Positions 56,849 through 64,000 of a stretch of DNA of 64,000 nt are shown here, one piece after another. Under the pieces are notes generated by a model, which was not told the DNA's origin, did no database searches, and saw only the letters and a program-made list of their open reading frames with translations. The translations under genes and the position numbers were made by a program. The stretch's first letter is position 1. Each line of letters opens with the position of its first letter. This DNA comes from Fusicatenibacter saccharivorans (GTDB lineage Bacteria; Bacillota; Clostridia; Lachnospirales; Lachnospiraceae). Location: positions 62,001 to 126,000 of the forward strand of contig NZ_JAQEGR010000002.1 in NCBI RefSeq assembly GCF_027667425.1. Reading direction: 5' to 3'.

Positions 56849-59746
56849 ATGAGAATTTGTCTGGAGCAAAGTGCCTTTCCGGGCGTAATCAGAGTTACGG
56901 AAAAGGTAGCACACGATGTGGAACTTGTATCGGGAAAGAAACCGCAGATTCTGGTAGAAAAAGAGATACCGGAAACACTGGAAAGCAGCGGGGAGGACTG
57001 GACGATCATTGCCGCGACGAAAGGAAAAAGCAGCTTCCTGAAAAAGCTGGAAGAAGCCGGGAGTGCGGAATTAAAAGAGCTGGAACAAAAGAGAGAATGC
57101 TATGCATGGATTTTTCCTGAAATAAAAAACAGGACAAAATCGAACCTTCTTGTAATTGCCGGGAGCGACAAAAGAGGAACGATTTATGGCCTTTTTCATT
57201 TATCGGAAATGCTGGGAGTCTCACCGTTTGTCGACTGGTGCGGACTGATGCCGCCAAAGCAGGAAAAGATAGAACTGAGGGAAGACATGGCCTGTATCAG
57301 CAAAGAGCCATCCGTCAGATACCGGGGATTTTTTATTAATGATGAATGGCCGGCATTTGGAAACTGGTGCAATCATAATTTTGGCGGCTTTAATGCAAAA
57401 GCTTATGATCATGTATTTGAACTTTTACTCAGATTAAAAGGAAATTATCTCTGGCCGGCTATGTGGAGCGCAAGATTTGCAGATGATGGACCGGACCTCT
57501 TAAATGCGGAGCTTGCAGATGAATACGGAATTATTATGGGAATGTCACATCATGAGCCGTGCTTAAGGCAGGGGGAAGAATACAAATATCTCAGAGGTAA
57601 GAATTCTGTTTACGGAGATGCCTGGAATTTCAGAACAAACAGAGAGGGAATTACAAAATTCTGGGAAGATGGACTGAAAAGAAGCGGAAAGTTTGAAAAT
57701 GTAATCACCGTCGGCATGCGTGGAGAAGCGGATACTGCGATCATGGGAAAGAATGCAACACTGGAAGATAATATTCAGTTGCTGCGGGATGTACTGAAAA
57801 CGCAGAAAAAACTGATTCAGGAACGTGTAAATCCTGATCTGACCAAGGTTCCGCGCATGATAGCCTTATACAAAGAAGTAGAAGAATTTTTCTATGGAAA
57901 TGAAAAAACAAAGGGACTAATGGGAGCAGAGGAGTTAGAGGATGTGATTCTGATGCTCTGTGATGATAACTATGGAAATCTCCGGACACTTCCAACAGAA
58001 GAGATGCGAAAACATGCGGGCGGCTATGGTATGTATTATCATCTGGACTACCACGGATGGCCGGTTTCCTATGAGTGGATCAACAGTTCTTATCTGCCGA
58101 AAATCTGGGAGCAGATGAGTATGGCATACGATTTTGGTGTGCGGGAACTCTGGATGGTAAATGTCGGAGACATCGCCACACAGGAATTTCCACTGAGCTT
58201 TTTTCTGGACATGGCGTATGACTTTGATCGCTGGGGAAGCAGGGCGCTTAACTGCACGCAGGAGTACACCAGAAAGTGGGTGAGACAGCAATTCGGTTCT
58301 GTGGAAGAAGAGACACAGGACACTATTGCAGACATTTTAGAGCAGTACACAAAAATCATCCACAGAAGAAGGCCGGAAGCACTGAACCCGGAGACGTATC
58401 ATCCGGTGCAGGAAAAGGAAAGCAGCAGGATCTTCGAAGAAGAAGAGCAGCTTTTGAAAAAACTGCAGGACGTATATGAAACAATTGAAAAAACGAATCC
58501 GCAGAATCTGTCCGCATTTATCGCGCTTGTATATTATCCGGCATTTGGGACAATGAATCTTGTGAAGATGCAGATTCTTGCAGGCTGGAATCATTATTAT
58601 GCTAATCTTGGTGCGGTCTGTGCCAATGATTATGGGGATGAAGTGGAAAGATGCATGGAACAGGATCGAAAAGCTGTGGAAATGTATCATCAGATGGATC
58701 AGGGAAGATGGTATGGAATGGGAATGTCACAGCATATTGGATTTACACACTGGAATGAAGATGAATGCAGGAATCCAGTCGTTATGCGGGTCATACCATT
58801 AAAGAAAAGATCCATCCTTGTGGCAGCAGACGGCACGGCGCAGCATGCGGAAGGAAGCCCGTGGCTGGATAACACGATGAAATTAAAGGATTTCTTAAAT
58901 CCGGACTGTACCAGAGCATCCGTCACCCTATATAGCCGGAGTGATTTAAAGGCAGAGTACAAAGTTCTGAAAAAACCGGGCTGGCTGTCTGTGGAGCCGA
59001 TGGAAGGATGGCTGGATGGCGTGAGCCAGAAGAAAGTGCGGCTGAATCTTACCTTGATAAAACAGAGATTACCGGAAACGAACCAGGATACTATTCAGGA
59101 TTCGCTCGAGATTGCAACACCGGAAGGAAAATGTGAGATTACAGTGCCGGTTTATACAGGAAATCTACAGGATAAGAAAAATGTATTTGTGGATACAATG
59201 GGGTATCTCAGCATCGAAGCGGCACATTATGTAAATTCTGTTCCTGGAAATTACAAAGACAGACAGGTAAAATTTGAAAATCTGCAGGGATATGGAAAGA
59301 CGAATTCAGCGATGAAGGCATTTCCATCCGATGCCTGCACAGTTCCGGGACAGGATGCGCCGTATCTGGAGTATCAATTTGTTTTGGAAGAAAGCGGAAC
59401 ATATGAAGCAGAATTCTATATGCAGCCATCCAATCCGGTTACCAGAGAGAATCAACTTCTTTATGCGGTCAGGATAAATGAAGAGATGACAGAAACCGTA
59501 AACGCAGTGGAGAAAGATTATCAGGTCGGTGATCAGGCAGAGAAATGGGCAGAAGGTGTTCTGAGTCAGATTCGAAGACAAACAGTTTCGATAAAATGCA
59601 GAGCAGGGTTCAATACACTTCGGGTCTATCATGTGACACCCGGCTTCGTTCTCGAAAAAATCGTGATTTATCCGATGGGGGAAAAGCCGGAAGAAAGTTA
59701 TCTTGGACCGGCAGAAACGTATCACGGCAGACAGGAGGAAAAATAA
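56849..59746 (+). CDS. GH115 alpha-glucuronidase
   Basis: A 965-residue enzyme without signal peptide, so acting on imported oligosaccharides. GH115 members remove (4-O-methyl-)glucuronic acid from xylan side chains. The text follows the family: GTIYGLFHLSEMLGVSPFVDWCGLMP (N-terminal domain), RYRGFFINDEWPAFGNWCNHNFGGFNAKAYDHVFELLLRLKGNYLWPAMWSARFADDGP (TIM barrel), and MGMSHHEPCLRQGEEYK, followed by a C-terminal beta domain with the segment LEYQFVLEESGTYEAEFYMQPSNPVTRENQLLYAVRIN. GGGAGG precedes the ATG. It forms an operon with GH8 (3-bp gap), the esterase and GH43, all needed for decorated xylan fragments. Confidence 0.93.
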   Translation: MRICLEQSAFPGVIRVTEKVAHDVELVSGKKPQILVEKEIPETLESSGEDWTIIAATKGKSSFLKKLEEAGSAELKELEQKRECYAWIFPEIKNRTKSNLLVIAGSDKRGTIYGLFHLSEMLGVSPFVDWCGLMPPKQEKIELREDMACISKEPSVRYRGFFINDEWPAFGNWCNHNFGGFNAKAYDHVFELLLRLKGNYLWPAMWSARFADDGPDLLNAELADEYGIIMGMSHHEPCLRQGEEYKYLRGKNSVYGDAWNFRTNREGITKFWEDGLKRSGKFENVITVGMRGEADTAIMGKNATLEDNIQLLRDVLKTQKKLIQERVNPDLTKVPRMIALYKEVEEFFYGNEKTKGLMGAEELEDVILMLCDDNYGNLRTLPTEEMRKHAGGYGMYYHLDYHGWPVSYEWINSSYLPKIWEQMSMAYDFGVRELWMVNVGDIATQEFPLSFFLDMAYDFDRWGSRALNCTQEYTRKWVRQQFGSVEEETQDTIADILEQYTKIIHRRRPEALNPETYHPVQEKESSRIFEEEEQLLKKLQDVYETIEKTNPQNLSAFIALVYYPAFGTMNLVKMQILAGWNHYYANLGAVCANDYGDEVERCMEQDRKAVEMYHQMDQGRWYGMGMSQHIGFTHWNEDECRNPVVMRVIPLKKRSILVAADGTAQHAEGSPWLDNTMKLKDFLNPDCTRASVTLYSRSDLKAEYKVLKKPGWLSVEPMEGWLDGVSQKKVRLNLTLIKQRLPETNQDTIQDSLEIATPEGKCEITVPVYTGNLQDKKNVFVDTMGYLSIEAAHYVNSVPGNYKDRQVKFENLQGYGKTNSAMKAFPSDACTVPGQDAPYLEYQFVLEESGTYEAEFYMQPSNPVTRENQLLYAVRINEEMTETVNAVEKDYQVGDQAEKWAEGVLSQIRRQTVSIKCRAGFNTLRVYHVTPGFVLEKIVIYPMGEKPEESYLGPAETYHGRQEEK

Positions 59747-59749
59747 AAT

Positions 59750-60895
59750 ATGGCAGGAGCATATGAAACAGGAGTATACCGCAATATTTTTAAAGAGTGT
59801 GGATATTCCGAAGAGGAAATTGAAAAAAGAGTGAAAGAAACATTTGAAACAATCTTTTATGGAAGTGAAGAAGAGCGTTTCTATCATGAAGCAGGTGCGG
59901 ACATGGGATACATGGAGGACACCGGAAATCATGATGTCAGAACGGAGGGCATGTCATATGGAATGATGGTGTGCGTCCAGATGAACCGGAAACAGGAATT
60001 TGACCGTTTATGGAAATGGGTACGGACGTATATGTATATCGAGGATGGTCCGGGGAAGAATTATTTTGTCTGGTCGTGTGCTGTCGATGGTACAAGAAAC
60101 GCGGACGGACCGGCGCCGGACGGAGAAGAATATTTTGCAATGGCGCTCTTTTTTGCTTCAAAGAGATGGGGAGATGGAGAAGGCATTTTCAATTACAGCA
60201 GCGAGGCAAGAGCGATTTTACGGGAATGTGTTCATAAGGGAGAGCCAGGGCATCCGGGAGAGCCGATGTGGAATCCGGAAAATCATCTGATCAAATTTGT
60301 TACCTCTTTTGAGTTCAGTGATCCATCCTATCATCTGCCGCACTTTTATGAGCTGTTTGCGTTGTGGGCAGATCCCTGCGATCATGAATTCTGGAAAAAG
60401 GCAGCGGACGCAAGCCGAAAATATCTTCACACGGCATGTCACTTCCGAACTGGATTATCTGCGGAATATGCAGATTATGACGGAACACCGCATGCACAGC
60501 ATCAGGAGATTTTCGGCCGTCATGACTGGTACTACAGCGATGCATATCGTACGATTGCCAATATCGGAATGGATCATCTCTGGTTTGACGCGGATCCCTG
60601 GCAGACGGAAAATGCCAATAAGCTGCAGCAATTTTACTGTGAAGAACAGGCGGAACACTGGGATGGGGTATTTCTGACTGACGGCACCAGGCTGGAAGAA
60701 AAAGCACTTCATCCGACGGCAATTATTGCGGTAAATGCACAGGCCTCACTTGCCGCAGACGGACCGTATGCAGAGGAATGTGTAAGACGTTTCTGGAATA
60801 CACCGCTTCGGACAGGCGAGAGACGGTATTATGATAATTTTCTGTATCTTTTTGCAATGCTTGCTTTGTCAGGAAATTACCGGATCTATCGGTAA
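59750..60895 (+). CDS. GH8 reducing-end xylose-releasing exo-oligoxylanase (Rex)
   Basis: A 381-residue intracellular GH8 enzyme. The N-terminal half carries GNHDVRTEGMSYGMM with proton-donor Glu66, the site used by Rex enzymes, and the barrel continues with YFVWSCAVDGTRNADGPAPDGEEYFAMALFFASKRWG (about 101-137) and a DWYYSDAYRTIANI helix holding a candidate base Asp. Rex releases xylose from the reducing end of xylo-oligosaccharides, which fits the neighbouring GH115 and GH43 enzymes. Its ATG comes 3 bp after the GH115 stop, with GAGG in the preceding gene. A short hairpin precedes the next gene. Confidence 0.9.
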   Translation: MAGAYETGVYRNIFKECGYSEEEIEKRVKETFETIFYGSEEERFYHEAGADMGYMEDTGNHDVRTEGMSYGMMVCVQMNRKQEFDRLWKWVRTYMYIEDGPGKNYFVWSCAVDGTRNADGPAPDGEEYFAMALFFASKRWGDGEGIFNYSSEARAILRECVHKGEPGHPGEPMWNPENHLIKFVTSFEFSDPSYHLPHFYELFALWADPCDHEFWKKAADASRKYLHTACHFRTGLSAEYADYDGTPHAQHQEIFGRHDWYYSDAYRTIANIGMDHLWFDADPWQTENANKLQQFYCEEQAEHWDGVFLTDGTRLEEKALHPTAIIAVNAQASLAADGPYAEECVRRFWNTPLRTGERRYYDNFLYLFAMLALSGNYRIYR

Positions 60896-60933
60896 TAAAA
60901 TCATATATTTTGCAGGAAGGTTTCCTATAGTTT

Positions 60934-60956
60934 CTCCCGGTGTACAGCACCGGGAG
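60934..60956 (+). promoter_or_regulatory. Hairpin between GH8 and esterase genes
   Basis: CTCCCGGTG (60934-60942) pairs perfectly with CACCGGGAG (60948-60956). The following bases TTCTGTTAC are only partly T-rich, so it may be a weak terminator or an RNA-processing stem within the operon. Confidence 0.6.
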
Positions 60957-61014
60957 TTCTGTTACAATGGAGTTATCTTGAGTTAACACAGGAAAAGCAG
61001 GAGGAATAATAAGG

Positions 61015-62751
61015 ATGGAAGGACCGAAGGCGCCAAGAGATCCGGAAAAAATGAGACCCTATTTTTATATTTTAAAGGACAAAGAAATTTTTGGATCAAA
61101 ACAGGAAGATGGAACCGGAATCCAGTTCGTGTATGAGAGTGACGGAAGACTGATCAACAGTGCACAGATTGCCGGAAATATCACAGATCAGGAGGAACTG
61201 GCTTTACTGGAGAACGTAGAAGGATTTCGAAAACTGGTACACAGCATCGGAATCTCTGTGGAACTGGATGATCCCAGAGAGTCTGTTGAATTTGTGTTTC
61301 AGATGTATGGAAAAAAGGATCTCTATGGAGGGGGAACGAATCTGAAAACCAAACTGCCCGGAGATGGAATGGAGAGAAAAATAGATCTGTCCGATTATAC
61401 ATGGACAGAAGATGATGATATTCCGGGGCAGATAAAATTTATCTTTCAGACACCGGAATTGCTGGGAAAAGCAAGTGTAAGACTTTATTTGAATGATGGA
61501 TATGATGCACCGAAAGAAACCGCAGAAGAAAAAATAGATATTCGTTCGGAAGAATACAGGGAAATGATACAAAGATCTCTGATGAATTTCGGAAATACCT
61601 GCCGGATACAGAGAGTAATTGAAAAAGCCAGAGACGGAAAAGAAGTTACGCTTGCATATATCGGCGGATCTATCACGCAGGGGGCGGGAGCAATTCCGAT
61701 CCATACAAAATGTTACGCCTATCAGTCCTGCCAATTATTTCAGAAGCGCTTTGCAGCACAGGATAATGTCAGATTGATAAAAGCAGGAGTGGGAGGCACC
61801 CCTTCTGAGTTGGGGATGATCCGCTTTGACAGAGATGTTCTGCGCGGAGAGGAACAGCCGGATCTTGTAGTGATCGAATTTGCTGTTAATGATGAAGGGG
61901 ATGAAACAAAGGGGGACTGCTATGAAAGCCTTGTACGTAAAGTGCTGAATCTTCCCTGGAAGCCTGCTGTAGTGCTTCTGTTTTCTGTTTTTGCAAATGA
62001 CTGGAATCTTCAGGAACGCCTGAAACCGGTGGGATACTGCTATGATCTTCCGATGGTCAGTATACGGGATGCCGTAAGCCCGCAGTTTCAGATGCCAAAA
62101 GGACAGGGACGGGTTCTGACAAAAAATCAGTTCTTTTATGATATGTTTCATCCAAACAATATGGGGCACACGATTATGGCGGACTGTCTGCAGTATTTGT
62201 TTGAACAATGCGATCTCAGGAATCAATGTGGGGGTGAAACACTGGAAAGACAGATGAAGGCGGAAGAACGACTGAAAGAATGCATGAGCGAGCCACCCGC
62301 AATCGGAAAGAGTTTTGAAACAGTTCGTCTGCTGGATCGAAAAGACAGATACAGAGGAGCCGAAATTGATGAAGGTGGATTTACAGCCGTGGACAGGGAA
62401 CTGCAGAGCGTCGAAATGGACGCAGAACTTACACCTGTGCCGCAGTTCCCGTATAACTGGATGTATGATGGCACCAATTCCGATAAAAACTATTTCGAAA
62501 TGACGATAACCTGCAGAAGTCTGCTTCTTGTTTTTAAAGATTCCGGTGAAATTTATACGGGAAAAGCAGAGATTTCCGTAGATGGAGGATACTGTATGAC
62601 AGCGGATCCGCATATCAATAACTGGCTGCATTGCAATGCGGTCATTCTTTTCCAGGAGGAAGAGAGTAAGAAACATATCGTGAGAATTACAATACCAGAA
62701 GAAGACAGGAATAAACAGTTTACGATTCTTGGATTCGGGTATGTACAGTAA
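61015..62751 (+). CDS. SGNH-type carbohydrate esterase, putative acetylxylan esterase
   Basis: A 578-residue protein without signal peptide. An N-terminal beta domain (about 1-200) precedes an SGNH hydrolase region: IGGSITQGAG (nucleophile Ser about 220), GVGGTPSELG, IEFAVNDEGD (block III) and DMFHPNNMGH (block V, Asp and His near 379-382). A C-terminal beta domain of about 180 residues with EMTITCRSLLLVFKDSG follows. Multi-domain SGNH esterases in xylan loci remove acetyl groups from xylo-oligosaccharides; acetyl specificity is inferred from the location between GH8 and GH43. AGGAGGA precedes the ATG. It ends 11 bp before GH43. Confidence 0.82.
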   Translation: MEGPKAPRDPEKMRPYFYILKDKEIFGSKQEDGTGIQFVYESDGRLINSAQIAGNITDQEELALLENVEGFRKLVHSIGISVELDDPRESVEFVFQMYGKKDLYGGGTNLKTKLPGDGMERKIDLSDYTWTEDDDIPGQIKFIFQTPELLGKASVRLYLNDGYDAPKETAEEKIDIRSEEYREMIQRSLMNFGNTCRIQRVIEKARDGKEVTLAYIGGSITQGAGAIPIHTKCYAYQSCQLFQKRFAAQDNVRLIKAGVGGTPSELGMIRFDRDVLRGEEQPDLVVIEFAVNDEGDETKGDCYESLVRKVLNLPWKPAVVLLFSVFANDWNLQERLKPVGYCYDLPMVSIRDAVSPQFQMPKGQGRVLTKNQFFYDMFHPNNMGHTIMADCLQYLFEQCDLRNQCGGETLERQMKAEERLKECMSEPPAIGKSFETVRLLDRKDRYRGAEIDEGGFTAVDRELQSVEMDAELTPVPQFPYNWMYDGTNSDKNYFEMTITCRSLLLVFKDSGEIYTGKAEISVDGGYCMTADPHINNWLHCNAVILFQEEESKKHIVRITIPEEDRNKQFTILGFGYVQ

Positions 62752-62762
62752 AGGAGAAAGTT

Positions 62763-64000
62763 ATGGTAACGGCAAATAATCCAATTTTATCCGGTTTTTA
62801 TCCGGATCCGTCGATTTGCAGGGCGGGGGATGATTACTATATTGTAAATTCAAGTTTTGTTTATGCCCCGGGAGTTCCGATTTTTCACAGCAGAGATCTG
62901 GCACACTGGGAACAGATCGGAAATATTCTGAACCGGAAGGAGCAGCTTCCAGTAGAGGGAAGTGAAATCTCAAGAGGTATTTTTGCACCGACGATTCGTT
63001 ATCATGAAGGATTATTTTATATGATAACAACAAACGTAAGCTACGGCGGAAATTTTATTGTTACAGCGAAAAAGCCGGAGGGTCCCTGGTCAGATCCGTA
63101 TTATCTTGGTGAAGAAGCAGCAGGAATTGATCCAAGCCTGTTTTTTGATGAGGATGGAAAATGCTATTACTGCGGAACAAGACCAAACCCGGAAGGTGTG
63201 CGATATAATGGGGACTGGGAAATCTGGGTACAGGAACTTGATCTGAACACCATGAAACTGACAGGAGAAAGCATGACAATCTGGAAAGGTGCGGTAAAAG
63301 ACTGCATCTGGCCGGAAGGGCCGCATATTTACAAAATCGGAGAATATTATTACCTGATGCATGCAGAGGGCGGTACAGGTCCGGAACACAGTATCTCAGT
63401 TGCCAGAAGCAGAAAACTGTTTCAGTGGTTTGAAGGATGCCCGAGGAACCCCATTTTTACACATCGCAATCTGGGAATGGATTATCCGGTGATTTATGCA
63501 GGCCATGGAGATCTTGTAGATGATGGACATGGAAACTGGTATGTAGTAATGCTTGCTTCACGGCCGTGCAGAAAACACAGCAGTATGGGCAGAGAGACAT
63601 TTCTTGCTAAAGTGATATGGGAAAATGGATGGCCGGTCATTGCGCCTGGAGTGGGACATCTGGAAGAGCAGGTGGAAATCCCAATGGAAGAATATCGCTT
63701 TGCACAGGAAGTTACAAAATGTGATCAGATTCATTTCTGGGATAAAGAGTTGGATCAGAGACTGATTGGAATTGGCGGGTGTGATGAAACCATTTATTCG
63801 CTGAAAGAAAAAGAGGGAATGCTGCGGTTGTATCCCCGAAAAGAAAGTATTGCAGAAGCAGCCTATTGCTCCTATCTTGGATTACGGCAGAAAAGCTATC
63901 GCTTTGAAGCGGAAACAGGAGTTTTCTTTGTGCCGGAAAACGAGAAGGAAACGGCAGGTCTGGTTCTTTACCAGAATTATGAGAATCATCTGAGGATGGA
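62763..64000 (+). CDS. GH43 beta-xylosidase/arabinofuranosidase (partial, runs off the window)
   Basis: The first 412 codons of a GH43 enzyme; the gene continues past base 64000. No signal peptide, so intracellular. The five-bladed propeller has the expected catalytic sites: Asp15 in GFYPDPSICR (base), Asp in AAGIDPSLFFD (about 122, pKa modulator) and Glu in CIWPEGPHIYK (about 183, acid). From about residue 310 a C-terminal beta-sandwich begins (FAQEVTKCDQIHFWDKE), as in longer subfamilies. AAAGGAG precedes the ATG. It would hydrolyse xylose or arabinose residues from the oligosaccharides trimmed by GH115, GH8 and the esterase. Confidence 0.9.
   Translation, partial: MVTANNPILSGFYPDPSICRAGDDYYIVNSSFVYAPGVPIFHSRDLAHWEQIGNILNRKEQLPVEGSEISRGIFAPTIRYHEGLFYMITTNVSYGGNFIVTAKKPEGPWSDPYYLGEEAAGIDPSLFFDEDGKCYYCGTRPNPEGVRYNGDWEIWVQELDLNTMKLTGESMTIWKGAVKDCIWPEGPHIYKIGEYYYLMHAEGGTGPEHSISVARSRKLFQWFEGCPRNPIFTHRNLGMDYPVIYAGHGDLVDDGHGNWYVVMLASRPCRKHSSMGRETFLAKVIWENGWPVIAPGVGHLEEQVEIPMEEYRFAQEVTKCDQIHFWDKELDQRLIGIGGCDETIYSLKEKEGMLRLYPRKESIAEAAYCSYLGLRQKSYRFEAETGVFFVPENEKETAGLVLYQNYENHLRM

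Noticed and set aside
1..64000. tRNA, rRNA, CRISPR, insertion sequence or prophage genes
   Set aside because: No cloverleaf ending in CCA, no rRNA text, no regular spacer-repeat array, and no transposase, integrase or phage structural gene was seen.

Overview
The window looks like chromosome from a gut Firmicute, most likely a Lachnospiraceae (Roseburia/Blautia/Eubacterium-like). This is inferred from moderate GC, strong GGAGG-type ribosome binding sites, sugar ABC importers that lack their own ATPase, tandem beta-galactosidases, a xylan gene cluster (GH115, GH8, esterase, GH43), ECF sigma/anti-sigma-like gene pairs and FeoA/GGDEF-EAL relics. No rRNA, tRNA, CRISPR array, insertion sequence or prophage was seen. 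Most genes are on the + strand.

Layout. 0.2-3.1 kb: an SGNH esterase and a phosphoglucomutase whose leader carries a 142-bp structured element with terminal inverted repeats. 3.2-5.3 kb: an ECF sigma factor overlapping a membrane-anchored serpin. 5.3-8.4 kb: MFS transporter divergent from an AraC regulator, then a zinc-PLC-like protein. 8.5-13.3 kb: MarR regulator and a heterodimeric ABC exporter. 13.4-19.3 kb: LytTR response regulator, GHKL sensor kinase, a lipoprotein and a three-gene ABC transporter. The promoters of the regulator and of the lipoprotein share one architecture. 19.5-29.5 kb: cupin, AraC regulator, sugar importer, GH2 and GH42 beta-galactosidases. 29.6-33.4 kb: HxlR regulator divergent from two PPOx-like flavoproteins (one with a ferredoxin tail), a macrodomain ADP-ribosyl hydrolase and a SirTM sirtuin.

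33.4-41.1 kb: MerR regulator, a decayed FeoA/GGDEF-EAL locus, a secreted unknown and a complete Dpp/Opp peptide importer. 41.2-47.0 kb: IlvD/Edd dehydratase, a transglutaminase-type fragment, an EEP phosphohydrolase and two PLP enzymes of sulfur amino-acid metabolism. 47.1-49.1 kb: an AT-rich island with two unrecognised exported proteins. 49.2-54.8 kb: ThrH phosphatase, an esterase, an AAA/PD-(D/E)XK protein, two aldo/keto reductases and an iron-alcohol-dehydrogenase remnant. 55-64 kb: an orphan solute-binding protein and a cytoplasmic glucuronoxylan-degradation operon that runs off the right edge.

The strongest non-obvious signals are regulatory. Two promoters in the LytTR locus are nearly identical in spacing (TTATCCCA-N11-WTATCCCA-N6-TTGASG-N17-TATGCT). 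A 20-bp MerR-type operator is repeated 18.8 kb apart, ahead of the MerR gene and ahead of the aldo/keto reductases. A perfect 16-bp-arm palindrome encloses the -35 box of the MarR-exporter operon. Protein function calls rest on family motifs read by eye; no database search was possible.
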